Positions 8,038 to 17,160 of a stretch of 64,000 nucleotides of DNA are shown here, piece after piece (the first letter of the stretch is position 1; every line of letters starts with the position of its first letter). The stretch covers positions 434,001 to 498,000 of the forward strand of contig JAPWJY010000008.1 of assembly GCA_028283765.1 (NCBI GenBank), read 5' to 3'. This DNA comes from Parvibaculaceae bacterium (GTDB lineage Bacteria; Pseudomonadota; Alphaproteobacteria; Parvibaculales; Parvibaculaceae). A program made the translations under genes and the position numbers. The notes under the pieces are model-generated. The model did not search any database. It worked only from the letters and a program-made list of their open reading frames with translations, and was not told the DNA's origin.

Positions 8038-10287
8038 ATGTCGACAGGCCTGAACGGGGTAGATAGCGCAAGAAAAGCAACAAACATACCCGGTTCAGGG
8101 GCGGAAAACAGGCATATGAACGCGCAGGCCAGGGTGCTGATTGCTGTTCCATTTTACAAGAACGAGCATCTGGTTCCACGGGTTGTGGATTCGCTTGTTC
8201 GCTGTGCTGAGGATATTGCCGCCATTGGCGGCGAAGTTCTTTTTTACGATGATTCTCCTGAATATGCCCCTCTGGCGCACGCCCTTGAAGAAGGTTGCGC
8301 TCTGGCGTCTCGTCATTTTCCGTGCCGTCTGATCACGAATCCCCGGAATTCAGGTTTTGTCCAGACCATGAATCTCGCCATGGGCGAAGCGATCGAGCGG
8401 CATTGCGATATTATCCTTCTGAATTCCGACACTTTCGTTTTTCCAGGTGCTTTTGCCGAAATGGCGCGGGTGGCGGCCCTCGATCCGATGACAGGTTTCG
8501 TCAATCCGCGCTCCAACAACGCGACGATTGCAAGCTTTCCCCATCAGGAAAAGTTCAGAACCATGGAGCCGGAACAGGGGTTCGCCGCCTATCGTGCTCT
8601 CGCTCGCTATTTGCCGGAAGTCAGCTATGTGCCGACGGCGATCGGTTTTTGCCTGCTCATACGGCATGCCATCATCGCGGAATTCGGGGTATTCGATGAG
8701 ATATATGGCGCTGGCTACAATGAGGAAAACGATCTGGTAATGCGGGCGAACCGGTGCGGATATCGCGCGGTTCTGGCGAACAAGGCCTATGTCTGGCACG
8801 AGGGAGAGCAGTCTTTCGCTTCAAGCGGCACCCCCAAGGCGTTGCGGGAGGAAAAGAACAGGGCCATCCTGCTGGCGCGCTATCCGGAATATAAGCAGCT
8901 TACAGAGAATTTTCATAGTTCGCCTTCTTATCGGGCGGAATATCTGCTGGGGACGCTGCTTCCTGGCGATGACGGCCGCCTCGATGTGGCGTTCGATTTT
9001 TCAAGTTTCGGGCCCTATCACAATGGCACCTTCAAGGCGGGTGAGCAGCTTCTCAGAGCGGCGGCGTCGGCCTGGGCCGGGACTTTTAATCTTTATGTGC
9101 TGTGTATGAAAAGCACATATGAATTCCATAATTATGCGTCTTGCGGGGCCGAATGGCGCGATCCGAAAGACACCCGCAAATATGCGGCTATCTTCCGGGT
9201 TGGGCAGCCTTATGAATGGGGCGTGCTGGAGCGTATGTATGAGGGAGCCGCGGTCACAGGGCTCTATATGCTGGATACGATCTCAATTGATTGTGGCCCG
9301 CTTTTTTCGCCGTACGTGTTCAATATCTGGCAGTTTGCGCTTGAAAATTCCGACTTCGTCGCATCGCTGAGCAATCTTACGGCGGGCCAGATAGGGCGGC
9401 GGTTCCGGTCCGGTCCCGGTCAGGTTGAAGCGACGATCATGTTGTCGCTGGACGTTCGCGATTATGCGCTGGAGAAAACAGCGAATGTGGTCGGTGACGA
9501 TGTCTGCCGTGCTGTCGATGCTGGTTGCATTCTGGTCATCGGCAATAGTTTCCCGCACAAATATGTGGCGGCAACGGCCAACCAGCTTGGCGAGGCCTAT
9601 CCTGACCGGCAGATCGTCGCCTTTGGCGTGACGGTCCCTCGGAAGCTGGAAAAAGGGAAACCGGATGGTGGCCGTTATGCCCCTGCCGACTTGTCGGGGG
9701 CGGAAAATATCCTCGGTATCCGTGCCGGCGATTTGTCTGACAGCGGCGTTGCCGCTCTTTATGAGAAAGCGGCAGCTATTGTTTTTCCGAGCCATTATGA
9801 GGGATTTGGCATTCCGCTCATGAATGCACTTGCCATGCGCAGGCCCATTTTTGTCAGGCGCTTGCCGGTGTTTGAGGAGATCTGGCGGCGGCTGGGCCAG
9901 AACCCCAATTTCCATTTCTACGAGACCACACGGGAACTGGCTGGATTGCTGACTGTCCCGCCTGTTTGGGTCGAATATCAGAATCTCCCCGTCGATGGTG
10001 GCTCCATGCGGGTTGCAGGCGAAATATTCGAGGGCCTGCAAAAGGCAATCTCGAACGTGGACTATCAAAGAATCCTGAGGCGTCTGGAGGCCATTGAACT
10101 CATGGATGGCGTTGTGATGGAACATATGGTTCCCGGCCAGCCAAAGCTGCTCGCTGCCCGCGTTGCAGGCGGTTATGTCGAACGGCTTTTCGTGAAGCTC
10201 TTTTCTCTACCGCTGGTTTATGGCGGGTTTTTGTTGACCTACCGGAAAATGCGCCAGCTATACCGTCTGGTTCGCAGGCGAGCATAA
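8038..10287 (+). CDS. Bifunctional glycosyltransferase, GT2 fused to GT4-like
   Basis: The 749-residue protein has two catalytic modules. Residues ~30-270 are GT2: VLIAVPFYKNEHL, then LLNSDTFVFPGAF near 127 (DxD-like Ser-Asp-Thr), then GAGYNEENDLVMRANRCGY. Residues ~320-700 resemble a GT-B/GT4 enzyme, with the nucleotide-sugar-binding PSHYEGFGIPLMNALA near 583. Such fusions usually add two consecutive sugars to one glycan. The start could be the ATG at 8038 or the one at 8116 (MNAQARVLIAVPF), which sits closer to the domain boundary; neither has a strong Shine-Dalgarno sequence. The 3' end overlaps the opposing sulfotransferase-like gene by 49 bases. Confidence 0.85.
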   Translation: MSTGLNGVDSARKATNIPGSGAENRHMNAQARVLIAVPFYKNEHLVPRVVDSLVRCAEDIAAIGGEVLFYDDSPEYAPLAHALEEGCALASRHFPCRLITNPRNSGFVQTMNLAMGEAIERHCDIILLNSDTFVFPGAFAEMARVAALDPMTGFVNPRSNNATIASFPHQEKFRTMEPEQGFAAYRALARYLPEVSYVPTAIGFCLLIRHAIIAEFGVFDEIYGAGYNEENDLVMRANRCGYRAVLANKAYVWHEGEQSFASSGTPKALREEKNRAILLARYPEYKQLTENFHSSPSYRAEYLLGTLLPGDDGRLDVAFDFSSFGPYHNGTFKAGEQLLRAAASAWAGTFNLYVLCMKSTYEFHNYASCGAEWRDPKDTRKYAAIFRVGQPYEWGVLERMYEGAAVTGLYMLDTISIDCGPLFSPYVFNIWQFALENSDFVASLSNLTAGQIGRRFRSGPGQVEATIMLSLDVRDYALEKTANVVGDDVCRAVDAGCILVIGNSFPHKYVAATANQLGEAYPDRQIVAFGVTVPRKLEKGKPDGGRYAPADLSGAENILGIRAGDLSDSGVAALYEKAAAIVFPSHYEGFGIPLMNALAMRRPIFVRRLPVFEEIWRRLGQNPNFHFYETTRELAGLLTVPPVWVEYQNLPVDGGSMRVAGEIFEGLQKAISNVDYQRILRRLEAIELMDGVVMEHMVPGQPKLLAARVAGGYVERLFVKLFSLPLVYGGFLLTYRKMRQLYRLVRRRA

Positions 10288-11267
10288 AGCTCCGGTGGCT
10301 GCATTTTCAACGTAGCCGGGAATTTTTTTAGGAATTGCCTGGCGTTGGCCTTTTTTTCATAGGCCTGCATTATATCGACGGGCATATGGTTGATGGCCGG
10401 AAGAAAGGGCCTTTCCGGCAGTTCGTAGGGTGCGACAAGTGGGAGATCGGTCCCGCTTCTGGCACTGATTTTCTGCGCATCGCTGTTGTAGAGCTCCATG
10501 AGCCAGCGATCCTGATCGGGAGTCAGATACTGCGCGCTCATGCCGCCATTGGGGCTTTTCGCGATACATTCAGCGAGAAGCTGGTTGAGTTGTTCGGCGG
10601 CTGTCGCTTCCTCTTCATTCCAGGCTTCGCCGTCTGCGGGCCGGGCCATGGCTCTCTGCAGCTCCGCCATCATCCAGCCCGGCGACTGATTGCTGCGAAC
10701 TGTGATCTCCGTTCCGGCAAGATCGGGCGGAAGACTTAATGCCCTGAGGCAATCCGGGACGAGCCCACCCTCCGAAAGAGACCGGGAATCAAGCGAACGC
10801 ACACGTATCCTGTCCCAGCCGAAATGCTCGCCCCAGCCGCTCAGCGCAGGCCATGCCGAAATACGATCTGCCATCCACCGGGCATAGCTGTCGAAGTCAC
10901 GGGCATTGGCGCCTCTTTTGACCTCTTCTGAATAGGCCGACCATAGCCACTCACGATAATCTCTGATGTAAGCAATGATGGTGACGCCGAAGGCCCGCAG
11001 GGCCGTGGCCAGATCGCGGGTATAGTCATCCGGCCAGCCAAACATGAACTCGTTGGAGATAAGGAGCGCCTGATCGGGGTTCTGTTGTTGAAAATCGGCG
11101 ATCTCATGGGGGAGGCCCAGTCCGGGCACGCCGGGGCAGAAATCCCTCATGTGCCCGAACAAGGCATACTGGATGCCATGATCCAGAAGCCGGTCCCGGT
11201 ATTTCAAGAAGAAATCCTGAAGCGTGGTCGACCCCGCCTTGTTGCGGCCGATGTGAAGATAGATCAT
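10239..11267 (-). CDS. Sulfotransferase-like protein
   Basis: The 342-residue protein begins MIYLHIGRNKAGSTTLQDFF, which matches the 5'-phosphosulfate-binding loop region of bacterial sulfotransferase-fold proteins (hydrophobic strand, then G-x-x-K-A-G-S/T-T). No other catalytic motif is certain. If functional it would transfer sulfate from PAPS to a glycan, and PAPS could come from cysD/cysNC at 26-29 kb. I chose the ATG at 11267 because the conserved strand begins there; a TTG at 11312 would add 15 residues. It is the only minus-strand gene between two large glycosyltransferases and overlaps the upstream one tail to tail. Confidence 0.7.
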   Translation of the reverse strand: MIYLHIGRNKAGSTTLQDFFLKYRDRLLDHGIQYALFGHMRDFCPGVPGLGLPHEIADFQQQNPDQALLISNEFMFGWPDDYTRDLATALRAFGVTIIAYIRDYREWLWSAYSEEVKRGANARDFDSYARWMADRISAWPALSGWGEHFGWDRIRVRSLDSRSLSEGGLVPDCLRALSLPPDLAGTEITVRSNQSPGWMMAELQRAMARPADGEAWNEEEATAAEQLNQLLAECIAKSPNGGMSAQYLTPDQDRWLMELYNSDAQKISARSGTDLPLVAPYELPERPFLPAINHMPVDIMQAYEKKANARQFLKKFPATLKMQPPELYARLRTRRYSWRIFR

Positions 11268-11515
11268 TTTACCATGGCCGGGGGATGAGCCTCTGATTTG
11301 AATTGTAATCAATAATGTATTTTACAATCTTTTGGGGGGCATGAAAAAAATGATCCGGCGTTTGACCAGCCATGCCGCAGTATGACGAAGCCCGGCAACA
11401 GGTCATCAGGCCAGGAGTTCCTATCGTAAAAATTGAGGCGAATTGAAATTCTCCGGTAGACTTCGCCGTCTTCTGCCGGTCTTCGGTTTCTCACAACGGA
11501 TGCGCACAGTTCCAT

Positions 11516-13939
11516 ATGGTTGAATTTATTGAAGGTTACATTGATGGCCGTGATGGTACCCGGCTCTATGGCTGGGCGTGGCATCCTGAAACACCCGAAA
11601 AACTGGCGATTGTTGAACTGGTTGCCGGAGACAGGGTTATTGCCGCGACGGTGGCGGACCGGCTGCGCAAGGATCTGATCCCTCTTGGCAAGCGCGAGGG
11701 CTATTGCGGCTTTGAATTTCTGATTGCCGATCATATTCCTGCCGGCGTTCCCCTTCTTGTCCGGGCCCATACCAGTGAGGGAACCCAGAATCTGGGCGGC
11801 GGCCCTGTGACGATTGAAAAGTCGCCGGATGTTGAAAAGGCCGCGCCTGTCCCAAATCGCTTCCATCGGGAAATGCCTGCCCCCGCTCCAGAGAGACCCG
11901 TGCCGTTTTCCCCTCCTTGCGGCCTGGGTGCCGCGTCCGGGATAGCCGGGCACCTGGACTGTTTCGGTCCTGAAATGGTGAGCGGCTGGGCGTGGTGGCC
12001 CGATGACATGGACAAAGCCGTCTCGCTCTCGTTTTATGCGGACGATCAGTTGGTCTCAACTGTCACGGTCGATAAATGGCGCAAGGATCTGGCTGAATTC
12101 CGCCAGGGCGATGGCCGGTGTGGTTTTGATTTTCCCGTGCCAGCCGGACTGAGGGACGGGCAGGTACACAAGATCGATATTCGGCTTGCGGGAACCAGCC
12201 TCTCCGTGCTGCCGCGGCCGCTCGATGTGCGGACGGAAGTGCAGACCTCCGAAGGATCGGGGGTGACTGAAGAAACCCGGCAGTTGGCGCCAGTCTTGAA
12301 ATCATCTTCTGTCACGTTTTCCATCATTGTGAATTTCTACAATATGAAGCGGGAGGCCGAGAGGACGCTTACGTCCCTGTCGCGCGCTTACCAGCGTGAT
12401 GTGGAAGATCTGAACTACGAGGTGCTCTGCATCGATAATGGCTCCAATCCGCCTCTGGACAAGGCATGGGTCGAAAGTTTCGGCCCCGAGTTCCGGTTGA
12501 TCCGTCCATCACCGGCACTGCCCTCACCCTGCAACGCCATCAATCAGGCGGCCAGCGAGGCCAAAGGCGAATATCTTGCCATCATGATTGATGGTGCTCA
12601 TGTCATTACACCCGGTGTTTTCAGGGAAACGCTGGACGCCATCAAGGCCCGGCCGGGAGCGGTTGTAGCCTTGCGGCACTGGTTTATCGGCGGCGATCAG
12701 CGCTGGCTTTCTGTCGTCGGATATACACGGGAAATGGAGGATAAACTCTTTTCCCGGATTGATTGGCCCTCGGATGGATATGAGCTTTTCCGTATCGGCA
12801 CCACGGTAACAGAAAGTCCTAACTTCTGGTTCGATGGCCTGAGCGAAAGCAACTGCCTGTTTCTGCCTGCGGCGCTTTACCAGCAGTTAGGTGGCATGGA
12901 TGAAGGGTTCAGCATACCAGGCGGAGGCTTCTGCAATCTTGACCTTTTCGTCAGGGCAAATGCCGCGTCAGGACAATCCGTTGTTTGCCTGATCGGAGAG
13001 GCGAGCTTCCACCAGTTCCATGGCGGCACCACGACGAACGTTTCCGATGATGAAAAGGAAGCCCGTGTGCGCTCCTATGCAAATACCTATCAGGAATTGC
13101 GTGGGGAGGCTTTCACCGCTGTATCGCCGCCCTCTATCCACCTGCAAGGGCGTATCAGATCTAATGCGATGGCAACGTCACGCCAGCGGCCATTGTTCAC
13201 AGCGGAATTGGGTGTCACCGAGAGAATCCGGCCGGGCAGGCTTCATCAGCATTTTGACACCGGGGCCCAGGCTTTTGTTCAGAGCGTCTATGCCGAGTGC
13301 GGGCTTTATGAGGGCACGACATGGAAAGGCCGGAAAATTCGCCTGGCGCCGGCAGACCTGATCAATATCCAGAGTATCCTCCACAGGGTGCGCCCTGCTT
13401 CGATCATCACGACCAGCCGCGATGAGGGATTTCTCCATTATCTTGATTCCATTCTTGGGATGCTTGACCTTGAGGCTGTCCGCATCATCCTCGTCGATGA
13501 GAATCCACTGCTTGCGGACCTTCCTGCGAGAGTGCAGTCCGTTGCAGGTAATCCTTATGCCGAGGCTACGCTGAAAGCTGTTGACCGGCTGGTCGGAGCG
13601 GACGATGACGTCGTTGTCCTGTTCGCGCCTCGCGATGATGATTATCTGCCGATCAGGCCAATATCCCTTTATTCAAGATACGTCACTCTGGGCTCTTATT
13701 TTGTCTTTCTCGGCACGGTGTTTGGTCAACCCTGGCTTGGCTATTCGCGCTACTGGTTCGCCACGGCGCTGCGAGCCTTTCTGGAGGAAGATAATTCTTT
13801 CAGGGTGGACAAGACATTGGATCAGCACATCGTCTCGTTGTGCGCTCTTGGCTATCTTCAAAAGGTGGGGGGGCAGGACAGGCTGGATGAAAACGATCCG
13901 CTACTTGATTATTTTGAACCGGCTGAGGAAGTGCGATGA
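11516..13939 (+). CDS. GT2 glycosyltransferase with two N-terminal GWAW modules
   Basis: The 807-residue protein has three parts. Residues 1-95 and ~145-240 are two related modules, each with a glycine-rich start, GWAW, then a basic R-KDL and a CGFEF/CGFDF block, so the N-terminus is an internal duplication. A GT2 domain starts near 265 (FSIIVNFYNMKREAE), with CIDNGSNPP near 303 and MIDGAH near 356, where DxD enzymes usually have Asp. Residues ~520-807 form a further domain I do not recognise. The stop overlaps the next gene's ATG by 4 bases (ATGA). Substrate unknown. The duplicated modules may bind glycan or other partners. Confidence 0.82.
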   Translation: MVEFIEGYIDGRDGTRLYGWAWHPETPEKLAIVELVAGDRVIAATVADRLRKDLIPLGKREGYCGFEFLIADHIPAGVPLLVRAHTSEGTQNLGGGPVTIEKSPDVEKAAPVPNRFHREMPAPAPERPVPFSPPCGLGAASGIAGHLDCFGPEMVSGWAWWPDDMDKAVSLSFYADDQLVSTVTVDKWRKDLAEFRQGDGRCGFDFPVPAGLRDGQVHKIDIRLAGTSLSVLPRPLDVRTEVQTSEGSGVTEETRQLAPVLKSSSVTFSIIVNFYNMKREAERTLTSLSRAYQRDVEDLNYEVLCIDNGSNPPLDKAWVESFGPEFRLIRPSPALPSPCNAINQAASEAKGEYLAIMIDGAHVITPGVFRETLDAIKARPGAVVALRHWFIGGDQRWLSVVGYTREMEDKLFSRIDWPSDGYELFRIGTTVTESPNFWFDGLSESNCLFLPAALYQQLGGMDEGFSIPGGGFCNLDLFVRANAASGQSVVCLIGEASFHQFHGGTTTNVSDDEKEARVRSYANTYQELRGEAFTAVSPPSIHLQGRIRSNAMATSRQRPLFTAELGVTERIRPGRLHQHFDTGAQAFVQSVYAECGLYEGTTWKGRKIRLAPADLINIQSILHRVRPASIITTSRDEGFLHYLDSILGMLDLEAVRIILVDENPLLADLPARVQSVAGNPYAEATLKAVDRLVGADDDVVVLFAPRDDDYLPIRPISLYSRYVTLGSYFVFLGTVFGQPWLGYSRYWFATALRAFLEEDNSFRVDKTLDQHIVSLCALGYLQKVGGQDRLDENDPLLDYFEPAEEVR

Positions 13940-14766
13940 ACCGTTTCTGGAACAGATTCATAAAGCCGATCATTGAAACGGTTCGCCCAGTCCAGATGCT
14001 TGAAATTGGCGCTGACCGGGGTTGGAATACGCAATATCTGCTGGCCTATTGCCGGGAAACAGGCGCGCATCTCACCATCATCGACCCTGCTCCTGATCCA
14101 GAGTTGAGGGGAAGGTTGAATGGCTATGAGCGGGAATATACGCATTTCCCCGTGAAAAGTATCGATGGGATATCGGCGATCACGCCGCCTGATCTGGCGC
14201 TGATCGACGGTGACCATAACTGGTTCACGGTCTTTTCCGAACTGACGCTGCTTTTTGCGCGCGCGGCGTCTACATCAAATGCTCTGCCGATTGTCCTGTT
14301 TCATGACATTGCATGGCCCTATGGCCGGCGCGATATGTATTATAACCCAGATAATATCGAGCCTGAAAATCGCCATCCCTTTGCCTATCGCGGCATGATT
14401 CCGGACAGCCCCGATCTTGTCGATCATGGCATGAACGGTTCATATGCCAATGCGCTCCATGAGGGGGGGCCGCAGAATGGCGTCCTGACCGCTATTGAGG
14501 ATTTCATCTCAAGCATCAGCACGGGCGTCAAGTTCTACACCCTGCCATTTTTCAATGGTTTAGGCATTCTGGTGCCAGAGCAACGCATGACGCCGGATCT
14601 GCAGGCCTTGATCGATGGCTTTTTTTCAGCGGATTCCCTGCTTCAGTCATGCAAGGATCTGGAGAGAGATTCTCTTTATCTGCGGATCGAACTGGTGCGA
14701 ACACAGATGCAGTTGAAACGGCGGACCGAGGCGCTGAAACGTGCCCGCACCCTTCTTGGGCAATAG
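13936..14766 (+). CDS. Class I SAM-dependent methyltransferase-like protein (first paralogue)
   Basis: The 276-residue protein has a SAM-binding motif I-like strand and loop, MLEIGADRGWNTQYLL at 21-36, an acidic end of strand 2 (TIIDPAP), and LALIDGDHNW near 87-96, typical of the Methyltransf_24 group. LFHDIAWPYGRRD follows near 121. It probably O-methylates a sugar or glycan terminus, inferred from the neighbourhood. It is translationally coupled to the upstream glycosyltransferase (ATGA). A second copy lies at 16066-17130, beyond a dioxygenase gene on the other strand. Confidence 0.78.
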   Translation: MNRFWNRFIKPIIETVRPVQMLEIGADRGWNTQYLLAYCRETGAHLTIIDPAPDPELRGRLNGYEREYTHFPVKSIDGISAITPPDLALIDGDHNWFTVFSELTLLFARAASTSNALPIVLFHDIAWPYGRRDMYYNPDNIEPENRHPFAYRGMIPDSPDLVDHGMNGSYANALHEGGPQNGVLTAIEDFISSISTGVKFYTLPFFNGLGILVPEQRMTPDLQALIDGFFSADSLLQSCKDLERDSLYLRIELVRTQMQLKRRTEALKRARTLLGQ

Positions 14767-14769
14767 TCC

Positions 14770-14789
14770 TCTTCCCGATATTGGGAAGA
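14770..14789. terminator. Hairpin between convergent genes
   Basis: Perfect 7-bp arms TCTTCCC and GGGAAGA with a 6-base loop lie in the 23-bp gap between two convergent stop codons. There is no clear T run on either side, so termination efficiency is uncertain, but the position suits a bidirectional terminator. Confidence 0.45.
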
Positions 14790-15860
14790 TCAGATGAATA
14801 TGGGCTCCTGGTCCATCGGGTAGGTCGAAGGTGCGAAGAACCATGATTCTATCGCAAGACGATCCTTCGTCATGCCCGGGCGGATGCCCGTCCGGTGCAG
14901 GAACAACTGATCGAAAAAAATTGCATCCCCGGGATGAAATTCGGGTGCTGTGATCGTTCTGTCTTCGGCAACAATCTCGGCCATTCCCTGACCCACAGCC
15001 CATGAAAACATGGAGCCGTGGGTTCCTGTTTCGACGAGATGTGGGATACGCCAAGGCATCATGTCCAGCCCCGGTGCGTCTATGCCGCAGTGCGACAGTG
15101 ACAGCCACATGTTGACCGTCCGGATATTCTCGCCCAGGAAAGCGCCGTCCTGATGCCATTCCGTTCCTGTCGTTATCGGTACGCGCCGCAAGGTTGATTT
15201 GCCAATGGATAGAGCAGGCCGTTCCCCCAGATATTCGCCGATGATGTCAGGAATTTTCTTCTGTGCAAGAAGCTCAAGAAATTGAAACAACATACGGGGT
15301 GAATCAACTGTCCAGACACCGCCTCCTGTTTCCACGAAGGGGCGTCCGCCGTTCTGCACTGATTGTTCAGGGAGAGGAAACTGTCCATACCATGGAAGCG
15401 TTTCCGAAATGGGCGCGCCGTTGTTTGCTCGAGCGCAGGCGTCCATCGCCCGATTTATCCCGTTGGCAAGGAGTGTGGACTCCTGTTGCGAAAACAACCC
15501 CCTCACGATCAGGCAGCCGTGATGGAGAATTGCTCCGCCCATGACCGCCGGGCTGAGTGCGGTGGCGGGAACGTCTGCAACGCCCTGAAGGCCGGGGAAG
15601 GGATCATCCATGGCGGGCGGCCAGTCCGGTCTTCCTTGCGAGCGGCTTTGTTCAAAAAAGGCCTCGCGCCGCCATTGGGCCAGACGCCATTCGAGTTCCG
15701 GATTGGGTTCTCGCCGGTTTTCTTCAGTGCCGATTGCAATCGCCTCGATGAACTTTCCCTCTCGTGCGAGGGCTTTCGCCGCTTCGACCGGGCCTGCCGG
15801 GGGCCTGTGCCTTCCGAATCCGGCACTAAGGGCAGAACGGAGTCGCTGTAAGGCTGCCAT
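14790..15860 (-). CDS. Phytanoyl-CoA dioxygenase (PhyH) family oxygenase
   Basis: Predicted non-haem Fe(II)/2-oxoglutarate dioxygenase of 356 residues. The iron-binding triad is visible: His236 and Asp238 in TEWHQDGAF, and His322 in QLFLHRTG, with Arg323 or Arg326 as candidate 2-oxoglutarate anchors. The first ~100 residues are an extra Arg/Ala-rich segment without a recognised domain. The ATG at 15860 has AGGGG eight bases upstream. It lies between two paralogous methyltransferase-like genes in a glycan locus, so hydroxylation of a sugar, lipid or glycan-linked group is possible. The substrate cannot be inferred. Confidence 0.85.
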   Translation of the reverse strand: MAALQRLRSALSAGFGRHRPPAGPVEAAKALAREGKFIEAIAIGTEENRREPNPELEWRLAQWRREAFFEQSRSQGRPDWPPAMDDPFPGLQGVADVPATALSPAVMGGAILHHGCLIVRGLFSQQESTLLANGINRAMDACARANNGAPISETLPWYGQFPLPEQSVQNGGRPFVETGGGVWTVDSPRMLFQFLELLAQKKIPDIIGEYLGERPALSIGKSTLRRVPITTGTEWHQDGAFLGENIRTVNMWLSLSHCGIDAPGLDMMPWRIPHLVETGTHGSMFSWAVGQGMAEIVAEDRTITAPEFHPGDAIFFDQLFLHRTGIRPGMTKDRLAIESWFFAPSTYPMDQEPIFI

Positions 15861-15982
15861 GGATATTCCCCTTTTGCTCCCTTGCGGCTCTCTGGCGGAG
15901 CGTAGTCGAGGGACAGGGCTGGATTAAAAACCGTTGATCCCTTGCAGGCAAGTGCGGCGGAATGATGCCGGGAGGGCGGACA

Positions 15983-16039
15983 ATGGACAAGTGGACAAAC
16001 AAGCCTTCCGCCTGCCGGGTCTTTAGGCTATTCCATTAG
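15983..16039 (+). CDS. Possible 18-residue leader ORF
   Basis: An ATG at 15983 follows a very good Shine-Dalgarno (GGGAGGGCGGAC) and opens an 18-codon frame ending with TAG at 16037-16039, 26 bases before the methyltransferase ATG at 16066. The frames differ. It may be a leader peptide that modulates translation of the next gene, or chance. There is no other evidence that it is expressed. Confidence 0.2.
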   Translation: MDKWTNKPSACRVFRLFH

Positions 16040-16065
16040 CCACCACAGCAATGGGACACTGGGCC

Positions 16066-17130
16066 ATGAACCGCTTCTGGACTGAAGTTATCGAACCGCT
16101 GGCGCGTGCGGCACAGCCGAAAATCATGGTCGAGGTCGGTTCGGATTACGGTGTGGGAACGGAGAAATTGCTGGGGCTTTGCAAAAGCACCGGTGCTCTT
16201 CTGCATGTCGTCGATCCCGTCCCCAAATATGATGCGGATGAATGGAGCGCCCGCTGGGGCGATTCGCTCGTTTTTCATCGTGAGCTGAGCCTTGATGCCC
16301 TGCCGCGGATCGGGCCGATGGATTTTGTCCTGCTCGATGGCGACCATAATTGGTATACGGTCCGTCATGAGCTTGAAGTCATTTACGAACAGACGGTGGC
16401 GGCCGGTCATCCCTTTCCGCTCATTCTGCTGCACGATGTGGGCTGGCCTTATGGACGCCGGGATCTCTACTATGATCCCGAAACCATCCCGGAGGAATTC
16501 CGGCAACCCCATGCGGCGATCGGCATTCTTCCCGACCATTCCGATCTGATGCCGAACCGGGGGATGAACGGGCACCATTTCAATGCTTTGTCCGAAGGGA
16601 CGCCCCGGAACGGCGTGCGGACCGGCATCGAGGATTTCATCAACGATCACGATGGCGCCTTCACCTTCCGCGTGCTGCCGGTCTTTTTCGGCCTTGGTAT
16701 TTTGTACCGTACGGCGGATCTGAAGGATGGTCCCGTTCAGGCGGTTCTTGACACGCTTTCACTGTCCCCTGCTCTGGAGGAGCTGTTTCGCCGTGTGGAA
16801 CGGGAGCGGGTCGATCTTACCGTGGCCCATCACGAGCGGCTGGCGAATTTCGAGGTTACGCAGGCGCGCATTGCCTCTGTGGAGCGTTTTATCCAGAACA
16901 ATCAGGTGGCTCTGGGCGAACTGGGCAACAAGCTTCATCACACCAGAAGGGAGCTTGCTGTTACACGCCGCCGGCTGGATATCTGGGAATCCACGATGAG
17001 CGTGCGCATTGCTGTGAAACTGGAGCGCCTTGTCACGACCCGGGCGCCCGGACTGGCTTCTTTTGCGAAAAAGGCGGCCCGGCGGATCAGGCAGAGGATC
17101 CACCACATGCGTTCCGCCAAAGCCGGCTAA
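16066..17130 (+). CDS. Class I SAM-dependent methyltransferase-like protein with coiled-coil tail
   Basis: A 354-residue paralogue of the protein at 13936. Both begin MNRFW and share motif I (MVEVGSDYG at 21-29), LLDGDHNW near 90, LLHDVGWPYGRRDLYY near 125, GMNG and NGVRTGIEDFI. This copy has about 100 extra C-terminal residues rich in Arg, Glu and Leu (from ~240) that look like a coiled coil ending in a basic tail. I chose the ATG at 16066 because it gives the same N-terminus as the paralogue; an in-frame ATG at 16051 adds five residues. Likely a glycan methyltransferase, perhaps tethered or oligomerised by the tail. Confidence 0.77.
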   Translation: MNRFWTEVIEPLARAAQPKIMVEVGSDYGVGTEKLLGLCKSTGALLHVVDPVPKYDADEWSARWGDSLVFHRELSLDALPRIGPMDFVLLDGDHNWYTVRHELEVIYEQTVAAGHPFPLILLHDVGWPYGRRDLYYDPETIPEEFRQPHAAIGILPDHSDLMPNRGMNGHHFNALSEGTPRNGVRTGIEDFINDHDGAFTFRVLPVFFGLGILYRTADLKDGPVQAVLDTLSLSPALEELFRRVERERVDLTVAHHERLANFEVTQARIASVERFIQNNQVALGELGNKLHHTRRELAVTRRRLDIWESTMSVRIAVKLERLVTTRAPGLASFAKKAARRIRQRIHHMRSAKAG

Positions 17131-17160
17131 GAGCCGCTGAAAGACAGGCGTTATCGGGCT

